The translations under genes and the position numbers were made by a program. The notes under the pieces are model-generated. The model ran no database searches. It was given only the letters and a program-made list of their open reading frames with translations, and was not told where the DNA came from. Source: Moritella sp. (GTDB lineage: Bacteria; Pseudomonadota; Gammaproteobacteria; Enterobacterales; Moritellaceae). From it: a stretch of DNA of 64,000 nucleotides. The DNA lies in contig NZ_JABSQR010000014.1 of assembly GCF_013215705.1 (NCBI RefSeq), forward strand, positions 62,001 to 126,000. Reading direction: 5' to 3'. Shown piece by piece: positions 17,419-26,964 of the stretch (position 1 is its first letter; every line of letters starts with the position of its first letter).

Positions 17419-19239
17419 ATGAATAAACTGCTTCGTACTGCATTATTATCTCTCAGTTCACTGCTCTTCACGCTACCGGTCTTGGCAACATCGAATGTGA
17501 GTGAACCGCTACGCCATGCTATTGCGATGCATGGGGAACCTGCCTATGGTAAAAGCTTTACTCATTTTGATTATGTTAATTTAAACGCGCCTCGTACCGG
17601 GTCTTTACGCCGTTCCGCTATGGGCAGTTTTGATAATTTTAACGCTTATATCGTCAAAGGTGTGACTGCTGATGGCACTGGCTATTTGTTTGATACCTTA
17701 ATGCAGCAAAGCGGGGATGAAGCATTCACCTTATATAGCTTGGTCGCAGAGTTTATTGAAGTGCCGGACGATCGCAGCTGGGTACGTTTTCACTTAAATC
17801 CCAATGCCCGCTTTTCTGATGGCAGTGAGCTAACGGCGAGTGATGTTGAGTTTACTTTTAATGTCTTGATCGAAAAAGGCGTACCGCAGTTACGCGCGCA
17901 GTATAAAGAGGTCACTAGGGTTGAAGTAGAAAGTAAATCAGTCATTAAGTTTAGTTTTAAAGATAACAAAAATAAAGAGCTAGCCTTGATATTGGCACAA
18001 CTTCCGGTGTTCTCGGAGAAAGACTGGCAGGGTAAAAACTTTGCGAAGGCAAACTTAAATATCCCGCTGGGTTCTGGGCCATATACCATCAAATCCTTTG
18101 ATGCAGGACGCAGTATTGATTATCAGCGTAATGATGACTATTGGGCAAAAGACTTACCGGTAAACCGTGGTCGTTATAATTTTAAACATATTATTTTTGA
18201 TTATTACAAAGATGGCAGCATTGCCTTTGAAGCGTTCAAAGCTGGCGACGTGGATTTCAGAGCGGAAAATATTTCGAAACAGTGGGCGACGGGTTATCAG
18301 GGCAAACAATTTATTTCCGGTAAGATCATTAAAGAAGAGATCCAACATCAGAATCCACAAGGCATGCAGGCATTTTGGTTTAATTTACGTAGAGACAAAT
18401 TTAAAGATGCCAATGTACGTAAAGCACTCGGTTTAATGTTTGATTTCGAATGGACAAACAAGACTCTGTTTTATGGGGCGTACAAGCGTTCTGACAGTTT
18501 TTTTAGTAATTCAGAGTTGGCAGCAACCGGTATCCCTAAAGGGGACGAGTTAGCCTTGCTTGCGCCTTTTAAAGCGCAGTTACCGCCCGAACTGTTCACC
18601 CAAGTTTATACATTAGATAAAACCAAAGGTGATGGCCGTGTGCGTAAGCAGCAGCGCCAAGCAATCAAGTTATTCAAGCAAGCGGGTTGGACATTGAAGT
18701 CAGGTAAAATGCTTGATGCCGATGGCAAGCAATTTAGTGTGGAGTTCTTGGTTTATAGTCCGTCGTTTGAACGGGTTATTCAGCCATTTCGTAAAAATTT
18801 ACAACGTATCGGTGTCGCTTCGGAGATCCGCATTGTCGATGTATCGCAGTACGTGAACAGGCTAAATAATTTTGATTTTGATATCTATTCCTTGATACAA
18901 GCCCAAAGCCTCTCGCCAGGTAACGAACAATTAAGTATGTGGGGCAGTGAGTTTGCCAATATGCCGGGTACGCGCAATCGCATTGGTTTACAAGATCCGG
19001 TTGTTGATGCGTTGGTGGCTAAGGTGATTAATGCCACAGATCGAGACGGTTTGATTACGGCGACGAAAGCGCTTGATCGGGTATTACTGTGGAAAAACTT
19101 GGTGATCCCACAATGGCATATTAGCAGTTATCGTGTCGCGTACTGGCAGCAAATACACCGTCCCGAAAAGCTACCTAAGTACGGTTTAGCTATCGATAGT
19201 TGGTGGCATCAAGACACCACTAGCAATAAAGGGAACTAG
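17419..19239 (+). CDS. yejA: YejA: periplasmic solute-binding protein of a peptide ABC importer
   Basis: First gene of a four-gene operon. It has a Sec signal (LLRTALLSLSSLLFTLPVLA, cleavage near residue 23) and a full-length family 5 extracellular solute-binding domain (606 residues). HGEPAYG-FTHFDYVN and the GSFDNFNAYIVKG segment are typical of YejA, which feeds microcin C and short, often N-formylated, peptides to YejBEF in E. coli. Here the natural ligand is likely oligopeptides. AAGGAAC precedes the ATG. yejB starts 4 bases after the stop. Confidence 0.94.
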   Translation: MNKLLRTALLSLSSLLFTLPVLATSNVSEPLRHAIAMHGEPAYGKSFTHFDYVNLNAPRTGSLRRSAMGSFDNFNAYIVKGVTADGTGYLFDTLMQQSGDEAFTLYSLVAEFIEVPDDRSWVRFHLNPNARFSDGSELTASDVEFTFNVLIEKGVPQLRAQYKEVTRVEVESKSVIKFSFKDNKNKELALILAQLPVFSEKDWQGKNFAKANLNIPLGSGPYTIKSFDAGRSIDYQRNDDYWAKDLPVNRGRYNFKHIIFDYYKDGSIAFEAFKAGDVDFRAENISKQWATGYQGKQFISGKIIKEEIQHQNPQGMQAFWFNLRRDKFKDANVRKALGLMFDFEWTNKTLFYGAYKRSDSFFSNSELAATGIPKGDELALLAPFKAQLPPELFTQVYTLDKTKGDGRVRKQQRQAIKLFKQAGWTLKSGKMLDADGKQFSVEFLVYSPSFERVIQPFRKNLQRIGVASEIRIVDVSQYVNRLNNFDFDIYSLIQAQSLSPGNEQLSMWGSEFANMPGTRNRIGLQDPVVDALVAKVINATDRDGLITATKALDRVLLWKNLVIPQWHISSYRVAYWQQIHRPEKLPKYGLAIDSWWHQDTTSNKGN

Positions 19240-19243
19240 CTAA

Positions 19244-20350
19244 ATGTGGAATTATATACTGCGCCGTTGTTTGTTAATGATCCCCACTTTGTTAGGCATT
19301 ATCACCCTTAATTTTATTATTATTCAAGCGGCCCCTGGCGGCCCTGTTGAACAGTCGTTGGCTAAATTACAAGGTATTGAATCCTCTGCAACCAGCCGTG
19401 TTGATGGCAGTAGTCAGGGCGAAGTGAAGGTGAACTTAAGCAATGGTAATAATTCGCAGATTAGTGGTGGACAGTATCGGGGTGCACAAGGTATTGATCC
19501 TGAATATATTAAGGAATTAGAACGGTTATATGGTTTTGATAAACCGTTACACGAACGCTATTGGTTGTTGCTGAAAAGCTATTTGAAATTCGATTTTGGT
19601 GATAGTTTTTTTCGTGATAGTTCGGTGATTGAGCTGATATTAGATAAGTTACCAGTATCGATTTCATTAGGACTGTGGACGACGATCTTGGTGTATCTTA
19701 TTTCGATACCGCTGGGGATTAAAAAAGCCGTTACTCACGGTTCTTCTTTCGATGTTTGGAGTTCAAGCGCGGTGGTTATCGGTTTCGCTATTCCTAACTT
19801 CCTGTTTGCGTTATTACTGATCGTGCTTTTCGCTGGTGGCAGTTATTTTGATTGGTTTCCATTACGGGGTTTAACGTCTGCTAACTTCGATGAGTTATCC
19901 ACGTATGGGAAAATCAAAGATTACTTCTGGCATCTGGCATTACCGGTGTTGGCTTCGGTGATCAGTAGCTTTGCCACGTTAACCTTGCTGACTAAAAATA
20001 CCTTTTTAGATGAAATTAACAAACAATATGTGACCACCGCAAGAGCCAAAGGCCTTACCGAAAATCAGGTGTTATACGGTCATGTATTTCGCAATGCGAT
20101 GTTATTAGTGATTGCCGGATTACCGGCCGCGTTGATCAGCATTTTCTTTACTGGTTCATTGATGATAGAAATTATTTTCTCGTTAGACGGACTGGGTTTA
20201 TTAGGCTTTGAGTCGGTAATAAATCGTGATTATCCGGTGGTATTTGGCACCTTATATATCTTTACCTTGATGGGGCTGGTTATTAAGTTAATCAGTGATG
20301 TTACCTATATGATGATCGACCCTCGCATTAATTTTGAGGCGCAATCATAA
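19244..20350 (+). CDS. yejB: YejB: inner-membrane permease of the peptide importer
   Basis: DppB-type permease of 368 residues. After the first membrane helix ([23 protein letters not shown]) comes the long periplasmic insert that marks YejB (residues about 35-95), then five more helices. The cytoplasmic EAA loop reads [22 protein letters not shown], which docks on the ATPase. The C terminus [13 protein letters not shown] is conserved. Its stop overlaps the yejE start by one base (TAATG), so translation is coupled. Confidence 0.94.
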   Translation: MWNYILRRCLLMIPTLLGIITLNFIIIQAAPGGPVEQSLAKLQGIESSATSRVDGSSQGEVKVNLSNGNNSQISGGQYRGAQGIDPEYIKELERLYGFDKPLHERYWLLLKSYLKFDFGDSFFRDSSVIELILDKLPVSISLGLWTTILVYLISIPLGIKKAVTHGSSFDVWSSSAVVIGFAIPNFLFALLLIVLFAGGSYFDWFPLRGLTSANFDELSTYGKIKDYFWHLALPVLASVISSFATLTLLTKNTFLDEINKQYVTTARAKGLTENQVLYGHVFRNAMLLVIAGLPAALISIFFTGSLMIEIIFSLDGLGLLGFESVINRDYPVVFGTLYIFTLMGLVIKLISDVTYMMIDPRINFEAQS

Positions 20351-21399
20351 TGGGCTGGATCGCAACGTGGCAGCGGATCAAACAAAATCCGATGAACCTC
20401 AATCGCTGGCAAACCTTTAAGCTTAATAAACGCGGATATTGGTCGTTATGGTTATTTAGCGGATTATTTTTATTGAGTTTATTCGCAGAGTTCATTGCGA
20501 ATGATAAGCCGTTAGTGGTGCGTTACAACGACAGTTATTACTTACCTGTGTTATATGATTATAACGAATTGGAGTTTGGTGGTGAGCTGGATATTATTGC
20601 CGATTATCGTGATGAATATATTCAAGAGTTGATTTTAGCACAGGGCAATATGTGGTGGCCCTTGATCCCATTTAGTTATGATACCTTCAATTATGATTTA
20701 ACGGTGCCGGCACCTTCTGCGCCAGATAGTAACAATTTATTAGGCACGGACGATCAGAGTCGTGATGTCCTCGCGCGGCTTATTTATGGTTTTCGTATCT
20801 CGGTATTATTTGCAATTACCTTGACCATATTTAGCTCGATAATTGGTGTTGCGGTGGGGGCAACACAAGGTTATTTCGGCGGTCGTATTGATCTCTATGG
20901 TCAGCGTTTTATCGAGATCTGGTCGGGTTTACCTATGTTGTTTTTATTGATTATTTTAGCCAGTTTAGTCCAACCTGACTTTTGGTGGTTACTGGGCATC
21001 ATGCTGTTATTTAGCTGGATGGCGCTGGTAGACGTGGTTCGCGCCGAGTTCTTGCGTGGCCGTCATCTCGAGTATGTCATTGCCGCGAAAGCCTTGGGGC
21101 AATCTCACCGCGCTATTATGTTTAAGCATATTCTGCCTAATGCGATGGTGGCGACGATGACGTTTATGCCGTTTATTTTTACGGGTGCGCTCACCACATT
21201 AACCTCGTTGGATTTTCTCGGTTTTGGTTTAGAAGTGGGCTCGCCGTCGTTAGGTGAATTAATCAAGCAAGGTAAAAATAACCTGCAAGCACCTTGGTTA
21301 GGTATTACCGCGTTTGTGTCGATGGCAACGATCTTGGTGTTATTAGTCTTTATTGGTGAAGCGGCACGTGATGCGTTTGATCCTCGTAAGGGAGCGTAA
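20350..21399 (+). CDS. yejE: YejE: second inner-membrane permease of the peptide importer
   Basis: DppC-type permease of 349 residues. It has an N-terminal membrane helix, the large periplasmic insert of YejE with NMWWPLIPFSYDTFNYDL, then LLGTDDQSRDVLARLIYGFR and the helical core. The EAA loop is VIAAKALGQSHRAIMFKHILPNA, and the C terminus DAFDPRKGA is typical. Start and stop overlap yejB and yejF by single-base TAATG junctions. Confidence 0.94.
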   Translation: MGWIATWQRIKQNPMNLNRWQTFKLNKRGYWSLWLFSGLFLLSLFAEFIANDKPLVVRYNDSYYLPVLYDYNELEFGGELDIIADYRDEYIQELILAQGNMWWPLIPFSYDTFNYDLTVPAPSAPDSNNLLGTDDQSRDVLARLIYGFRISVLFAITLTIFSSIIGVAVGATQGYFGGRIDLYGQRFIEIWSGLPMLFLLIILASLVQPDFWWLLGIMLLFSWMALVDVVRAEFLRGRHLEYVIAAKALGQSHRAIMFKHILPNAMVATMTFMPFIFTGALTTLTSLDFLGFGLEVGSPSLGELIKQGKNNLQAPWLGITAFVSMATILVLLVFIGEAARDAFDPRKGA

Positions 21400-23027
21400 T
21401 GAGTAAAACGAAACTTAAACTAAAAATTATATCTGCCTCTGAGCCGAAACAACTGGTACTGGAGGTAAACGATTTATCGGTTAGTTTTGGTGAACAGCGG
21501 GTTGTTGAGCATGTTTCTTTTGCTATTGAAAAAGGCAAAACCTTTGCGCTTGTTGGTGAAAGTGGCTCTGGTAAATCAGTGACCGCGTTATCTATTTTAC
21601 AGTTATTGCCTTTTCCCGCTGCCCACTATCCGGCCGGTAGTATTAAGCTAATGGGCAAAGAGGTGATAGGCAAAAACCACGCGGTGATGCAAGCGCTACG
21701 GGGTAACTGTGCCAGCATGATCTTTCAAGAACCGATGACGTCTTTGAACCCATTGCATACCATTGAAAAACAGATATCTGAAATACTGTTTTTACATCAG
21801 GGGTTAAATAAAAAAGCGGCGCAGTGCCGTTGTCTCGAATTGTTAGAGTTAGTCGCAATTCCGGAACCTAAAAAGCGCTTAGGTTCTTATCCACATGAAT
21901 TATCGGGTGGTCAACGCCAGCGAGTGATGATCGCGATGGCGTTGGCCAATGAGCCAGATTTATTGATCGCTGATGAACCGACCACTGCACTGGATGTCAC
22001 CGTGCAATTACAGATTTTGGAATTGTTGAAATCATTACAGGCTAAGCTGGGAATGGCAATATTGATGATCACCCATGATCTTAATATCGTCAAACATTTG
22101 GCCGATGATGTAGCCGTCATGAAAGCGGGTAAAATTGTGGAAATGGGCGCTGTTGAGCGGATTTTTTCAGATCCTCAGCATGCGTATACCAAAATTCTGT
22201 TGGATGCGGAACCACAACGCGATATGCCGACGTTGATACGCACACAGCCATTATTACAGGTAAACGATTTCAAGGTATGGTTTCCGTTAAAGAAAGGGCT
22301 CTGGCAGCGCACTTATGATCACGTCAAAGCCGTTGACGGCGTATCACTGCAATTATATCAAGGGGAAACCCTCGGTATTGTCGGGGAAAGTGGTTCTGGT
22401 AAAAGTACCTTGGTACGAGGCCTATTGAGACTGATTGAAAGTGAAGGTGATATTTATTTTAACGGTACTAATCTGCAAGGACTAAATTTGACTGCGATGC
22501 GCGCTTATCGTCAGTCGTTACAAATCGTGTTTCAAGATCCGTTTGGTAGTCTCAGTCCACGCATGTCTGTACGACAAATCATCAGTGAAGGTTTAGAGGT
22601 GCAAGGTAAACACAGTGATGCTGAAATTGAAATCGCTATCCAACAAGTCTTGATTGATGTTGCCTTGCCTGCAGAGTCTTTAGAGCGTTACCCACATCAG
22701 TTTTCTGGTGGACAGCGTCAGCGTATTGCTATCGCGCGAGCGTTAGTATTAAAACCTCAGATCCTTATTTTAGATGAGCCCACATCAGCACTCGATCGTA
22801 CAGTGCAAAAACAGATCTTAGATTTGTTGTGTCAGTTGCAGCAACAGCACCAACTCAGCTATATTTTTATTACTCATGATTTAAGTGTGGTACGCGCGGT
22901 AAGTCACCGTATTTTAGTGCTTAAAGACGGTAAAGTTGTTGAGGAGGGGGAAACAGAAGCAGTGTTTAAGCAACCGCAGCAAGCTTATACCCAAGCATTA
23001 TTGTCGGCCGCAATGTGTTTTAATTAA
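21399..23027 (+). CDS. yejF: YejF: double ATPase of the peptide importer
   Basis: A 542-residue protein made of two ABC ATPase modules. Each has a Walker A (GESGSGKS), a signature (LSGGQRQR in the first, FSGGQRQR in the second), a Walker B (LLIADEP; LILDEP) and a switch His (ITHDL). The C-terminal oligopeptide-transporter segment after each module is present. Both sites look catalytically complete. A rho-independent terminator follows, closing the operon. Confidence 0.95.
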   Translation: MSKTKLKLKIISASEPKQLVLEVNDLSVSFGEQRVVEHVSFAIEKGKTFALVGESGSGKSVTALSILQLLPFPAAHYPAGSIKLMGKEVIGKNHAVMQALRGNCASMIFQEPMTSLNPLHTIEKQISEILFLHQGLNKKAAQCRCLELLELVAIPEPKKRLGSYPHELSGGQRQRVMIAMALANEPDLLIADEPTTALDVTVQLQILELLKSLQAKLGMAILMITHDLNIVKHLADDVAVMKAGKIVEMGAVERIFSDPQHAYTKILLDAEPQRDMPTLIRTQPLLQVNDFKVWFPLKKGLWQRTYDHVKAVDGVSLQLYQGETLGIVGESGSGKSTLVRGLLRLIESEGDIYFNGTNLQGLNLTAMRAYRQSLQIVFQDPFGSLSPRMSVRQIISEGLEVQGKHSDAEIEIAIQQVLIDVALPAESLERYPHQFSGGQRQRIAIARALVLKPQILILDEPTSALDRTVQKQILDLLCQLQQQHQLSYIFITHDLSVVRAVSHRILVLKDGKVVEEGETEAVFKQPQQAYTQALLSAAMCFN

Positions 23028-23070
23028 AGTACCATTCGAGTTAATACTTTAGTGATAGTTGCCCACTGTT

Positions 23071-23265
23071 TTACAGACAAAAAAAGCTCACTAATAAATA
23101 GTGAGCTTTTTTAATTCTGAATGCAGTGGTATTCCAAAGCGCTAACCCGAAGTTAGAGTGAGATAACCAAGCACGCCGGCATTGAAAGTCCAAATACGAT
23201 GTCATTACATCTATTTGACCAATCAAGTGGTCGGCTGTTTCGGCTTCTGACTTAAATATAGCGCA
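23071..23265 (-). other. Open frame without clear start: possible coding remnant or small protein
   Basis: In the 438-base gap between yejF and the next gene, the minus strand carries a 64-codon stop-free frame whose composition looks protein-like (for example LIGQIDVMTSYLDFQ, CRRAWLSHSNFGL). Its first ATG is at 23205, which leaves about 44 codons and no ribosome site. The 3' end runs through the yejABEF terminator. It may be a decayed gene or mobile-element scrap. The remainder up to 23465 is A+T-rich upstream sequence with nothing recognisable. Confidence 0.25.
23081..23113 (+). terminator. Rho-independent terminator of yejABEF
   Basis: AAAAAGCTCAC (23081-23091) pairs with GTGAGCTTTTT (23101-23111) around a 9-base loop, with T residues to 23112. 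Confidence 0.9.
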
Positions 23266-23465
23266 TTACTTTTAATATGCAACTGTTGATATCGTATTTT
23301 TACGGGTTTATTTTTGATGATTGTTAACTTAGTGACGTTGATCGTTACGATACATGTAAATTACTGTTAAATTAAACCTTACCTCACAAGAATGTCAATA
23401 TAGTCTCGGCGGAGCCTTTGCACTAATTTGATTACATCGAAATAATTGCTAGATAAGGATATCAA

Positions 23466-24473
23466 ATGCAGTTCGTTAAAATAATCGTCATGGTTGCGAT
23501 ATTATTTCCGCCATTAGCGAATGCCAATAATTGTACTAGCGTGGTAAAAATCGAGTCAGCTTATTTGCAAAACAAAACGATTTACCTTGATGAAATATTA
23601 TCACAGCCCGTCGTTAACAATCAGTTATGCCTTAATAGCAGTGACATTACCAATAACACAGAACCCTATTATTTGGAGTTATTCTCAGATAATGGCCTCA
23701 GTTTTGATTCCCTACTTATCTTTCCTGAATATATGCAACACGATGTTATTACAATTACCACGGCAGATTTATTGACTAATTTTTGTCGCCAATGTAATGA
23801 TCTCGGGCATTATCGCCAGTTTGTGAATTCAACGATGGTGAAGCGTATCGCGACTGAGATGGATGCCATTATCGCTAAGGATCCCCAAGCAATTATGTTG
23901 GATGTTATTAAGCAGCAATTTCAACCCGCATTGTTAAATCTATATACGTTAGATATTGAACTACAGCAGGACATTGAACTACAGCAGGATATTGAGCCGA
24001 GTGTGGATAAGGGTTCTGTAGCCAGCCGTGATGCGCATAAAATCGTGGAGGGTGAACCTCATTGGCTTCGTAAACTGGAAAAATTAGGTGGTCAAGTTCC
24101 GTTACCGCATCATTTTCTCCCTATCTATCGCGGTGCAGAATTGCAAAATTTCATCCCTGAAGGGCTACATCTCAATCGTATAGCCAGTTTACCGTTAGCA
24201 AGTTATAGCGTTGACGCAAGTGCCGCCTCGGTACTTGATTTTTACCAATCTTTATACCCTAATTATGAACGTATCAAGTTTGGTCATTTTGTGGTATTGG
24301 TAGAAGATAAACAGCCATTTGACGGTTATAGCCCAGAGTATATGGCAATACCACACCTGGTTATTTCAGCGGATCCGCTCGGCAAAGGTAAAACAATATT
24401 ACAGATAATTTATCGACCCGATGCTAATGAGATTAACGGGACGCGCGCAATGATTTTTAAACCCATGTCGTGA
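23466..24473 (+). CDS. Secreted protein of unknown function
   Basis: I do not recognise this protein. It has 335 residues, a signal peptide (QFVKIIVMVAILFPPLANA) and no lipobox, so it is probably periplasmic. An N-terminal part has four cysteines (NNCTS, QLCLN, FCRQC) that could form disulfides. A linker around residues 163-180 has a duplicated ELQQDI hexapeptide from an 18-bp direct repeat. A C-terminal domain (about 215-330) has alternating strands, including YSVDASAASVLDFYQSLYPNY and GKTILQIIYRP, reminiscent of small periplasmic modules. AAGGAT precedes the ATG. The last 64 bases overlap the convergent Wzz-like gene. Confidence 0.65.
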   Translation: MQFVKIIVMVAILFPPLANANNCTSVVKIESAYLQNKTIYLDEILSQPVVNNQLCLNSSDITNNTEPYYLELFSDNGLSFDSLLIFPEYMQHDVITITTADLLTNFCRQCNDLGHYRQFVNSTMVKRIATEMDAIIAKDPQAIMLDVIKQQFQPALLNLYTLDIELQQDIELQQDIEPSVDKGSVASRDAHKIVEGEPHWLRKLEKLGGQVPLPHHFLPIYRGAELQNFIPEGLHLNRIASLPLASYSVDASAASVLDFYQSLYPNYERIKFGHFVVLVEDKQPFDGYSPEYMAIPHLVISADPLGKGKTILQIIYRPDANEINGTRAMIFKPMS

Positions 24474-25849
24474 GCAATCTTACTTTCATCCCATAGCGTA
24501 TCTTGTGTTGTTGACAGTGTAATACTGATGGCTGTCCCTTGGATTATGCCTAATAACAACCCCAGTAAAATATAGCTGATAATAGGCAAATTAATAGTTT
24601 GTTCGGGAATGAAGGGTCGCGTAATGATCTTAATGTTAGTCGCTGATTCATATTCGCTAAGGGCATTACTAATGGACACCATTTCATGGCGAGTTAATAA
24701 ATCTAAATAGACGGTGTTTTTGGCATCGTGCTCACGCTTTAATCGCTGTAACTGGAGCTCAATTTGTACATATTTAGCTTGGTTTTGTTGGAAGTATTGC
24801 TGCTGTTTCACCAGTGTTTTTAATTCTAATGTTATTTTGTTAATGCTGTTTCTATAGCGTTCATAACTATCGAGCTGAGCGAGTAATAATGGCGTTACCT
24901 GCGTTGTTAAGGTTTGTTGTGTCAGTCGCGTTATACGGTTTAGCAGTAAATCTAGCCCCTGTTGACTTTGTATGCTGGACTGGAGTCTTTGCCTTTGCTC
25001 TTGTAAGCGAGTTATTTTTAGATTTATTGATTTAATTTGTGAGTGTTGTTCGGTGTAGTGCGTTAATTGCTGGACTTTTAATGTTTCGAGTTGAGTTATT
25101 TTGTTATCAATAAACTGTGCAGCAGGATTGGTTAGAATTAATCTTTTCGTTAATAGCGTTAATTTTGATTGAAATAATGCTAATTCCTGTGCTTTATTTT
25201 CTAGACTGCGATTGATATCAACAAGCCCTGACTCCCTGGCTTCATATAACTCAGGAATGATGCTGGCATTTTTTAGTTGATAATCAAAAAGGTTCTGTTC
25301 TGCTTGGCGTAATACTTTGTATTGTCGATTGAGCTGCTTGGCAATAAAGGCTTGACTAGTTAATGCCTGTTCTTGGTTGGGTTTAGTTAAGCGTAAAATG
25401 AATTGTTCGCTGACCACATCTAAGATTACGCTTAATTGTCGCGGGTCTGGCCATACCATTTCAACTTTGATTAGTTCAGCCCCCGTTAATGACAACTTTA
25501 AAGATTGTCTTATTTTATTAACAACTTGCTGTTGTTGCCAAGCTGAATCATCGGGCATAATTAAACCGACTTGTTGAGCCACCTCGAGCAACACTTGTTT
25601 GCGCTTAACCAGAATGTTGATCGCTTTAAAGCGAGATTGGATATTGAATGGCTGTGAGAGTTCTGACAAAAATGGATTTAACAGTGCGCTTTCTTGCAAT
25701 AATATATTGGTATGTGAATGGTAACTGTCAGGAATACTGCGGCCAACAAAATAACCAATGACTGGCATCGTAATAATTGGGATCAGTAAATAAAAGCGTT
25801 TCCGCCAAAAAATAGCATAAAGCTGATAAAGCTTAACCCATAAGGCCAT
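24410..25849 (-). CDS. Wzz/GumC-type polysaccharide chain-length protein (orphan)
   Basis: 479-residue inner-membrane protein with the polysaccharide co-polymerase layout. A helix near the N terminus (FYLLIPIITMPVIGYFVG, about 18-36) precedes a periplasmic Wzz-like start (DSYHSHTNILLQ), a long coiled-coil-prone region rich in Gln and Leu (about 150-400), and a second helix (about 425-450, ISYILLGLLLGIIQGT). It lacks a tyrosine-kinase domain. Such proteins set the length of O-antigen or exopolysaccharide, yet no glycosyltransferase, Wzx or Wzy gene is nearby. Its 3' end overlaps the secreted protein gene on the other strand. Confidence 0.75.
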   Translation of the reverse strand: MALWVKLYQLYAIFWRKRFYLLIPIITMPVIGYFVGRSIPDSYHSHTNILLQESALLNPFLSELSQPFNIQSRFKAINILVKRKQVLLEVAQQVGLIMPDDSAWQQQQVVNKIRQSLKLSLTGAELIKVEMVWPDPRQLSVILDVVSEQFILRLTKPNQEQALTSQAFIAKQLNRQYKVLRQAEQNLFDYQLKNASIIPELYEARESGLVDINRSLENKAQELALFQSKLTLLTKRLILTNPAAQFIDNKITQLETLKVQQLTHYTEQHSQIKSINLKITRLQEQRQRLQSSIQSQQGLDLLLNRITRLTQQTLTTQVTPLLLAQLDSYERYRNSINKITLELKTLVKQQQYFQQNQAKYVQIELQLQRLKREHDAKNTVYLDLLTRHEMVSISNALSEYESATNIKIITRPFIPEQTINLPIISYILLGLLLGIIQGTAISITLSTTQDTLWDESKIAHDMGLKIIARVPLISLASGR

Positions 25850-25924
25850 AAATCATTGCCATAAATGTTACACGTCACAAGGAACCTTTATTAAAGGTAG
25901 CTAGCTGTCTGAATTATGGCAATA

Positions 25925-26092
25925 TTTATACCAATCACAATAAATAGATGATCATTCTTTCTGGTTAAAATCGACACTAACTACGTTGTTAATTTTGTAA
26001 TTAGAATAGCTAGTTACGGCAATTAACGCCTTGTTATTGTCAATTTCCCCTGCGAAATAATTGCTCACTTATTTAATGCAATTGGTATTATT
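25925..26092. repeat. Inverted-repeat (MITE-like) element, family B
   Basis: The segment begins TTATACCAAT (25926-25935) and ends ATTGGTATTA (26081-26090), so its ends are inverted repeats. It fills the gap between the Wzz-like gene and btuF. ATACCAAT-ended elements of this sort are common in marine gammaproteobacteria; no coding capacity is visible. Confidence 0.55.
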
Positions 26093-26105
26093 CTCAGACC
26101 AACAT

Positions 26106-26954
26106 TTACTGGTTGGTTTTTACGTTTTGTTGCGCTTGTAAGGCAATCTCGCAGAGGGTTGTTATACCTTGTACTACGCGAGGTGAAAAACGATGTGATA
26201 CATCGGGATTAATTCTAAATATATTGCCGTTTTTCACTGCCGGAATACTCTGCCAGGTTTGCCATTGTGCTAACTCAGCGTCATTCACTGTGCCTGCCAC
26301 TATCACTGCGGGTTGCTTCACTAGCACTTGTTCTATATTGATAACGGGATAGGGCACAGGGCTGCCATTAAATACATTATTAAAACCACATAACTCAAAT
26401 TGTTCCCGTAACCAAGGGTCGTTCGCCACTGTCATTAACGGGGTTGGCCAGACTTGATAGAAGAGGTCTTGCTTCGGATTGTGCGCATACTTAGCGCGCA
26501 ATGCAGCTAAGGCTTGACGGTATTTATCACTCACCGGGTCGGCAATAGATTGGGTCCCTAACATTTTTCCAAGTCGCTGTATTTGGGTGGCAATATCATC
26601 TAATCCACCGCTCTTTGAAGCATAAACTGGAATGCCAAATTTTTTAAGTTGATTGATATCTGCTGCGGAATTACCTTGTTGCCAGTAAATGACCAGATCG
26701 GGTTCAAGTGCGAGTATCGTTTCGATATTTATTTGTTGCGAGCTAGCAACAACCGGTAATGCTTTGGCCTCTTCTGGGTAATCAGAGTAAGCACTGACCC
26801 CGATCAGTCTATCACCCGCGCCAGCGGCGAAAATAAGTTCGGTGGTATGCGGCGACAGCGATACGATACGCTGTGGATATTGTGCTTGTGCTGGCAATGA
26901 TAGTGCTATTAATGGTGCGATGAGTAGAGAAACTAGTAGCGCGTAAAAAGACAT
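26106..26954 (-). CDS. btuF: Cobalamin-binding periplasmic protein BtuF
   Basis: Binds vitamin B12 for the BtuCD importer. Signal peptide LLIAPLIALSLPAQA is followed by the TroA-type fold with QRIVSLSPHTTELIFAAGAGDRLIGVS, YPEEAKALPVV, the long linking helix (about 110-150) and a C-terminal lobe with FRINPDVSHRFSPRVVQG. At 282 residues it is close to E. coli BtuF (266). The stop is near the end of family B element. It starts 10 bases after cbiB, forming mtnN-cbiB-btuF as in vibrios; btuCD are not in the window. Confidence 0.9.
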   Translation of the reverse strand: MSFYALLVSLLIAPLIALSLPAQAQYPQRIVSLSPHTTELIFAAGAGDRLIGVSAYSDYPEEAKALPVVASSQQINIETILALEPDLVIYWQQGNSAADINQLKKFGIPVYASKSGGLDDIATQIQRLGKMLGTQSIADPVSDKYRQALAALRAKYAHNPKQDLFYQVWPTPLMTVANDPWLREQFELCGFNNVFNGSPVPYPVINIEQVLVKQPAVIVAGTVNDAELAQWQTWQSIPAVKNGNIFRINPDVSHRFSPRVVQGITTLCEIALQAQQNVKTNQ

Positions 26955-26964
26955 AAAAACTCAT

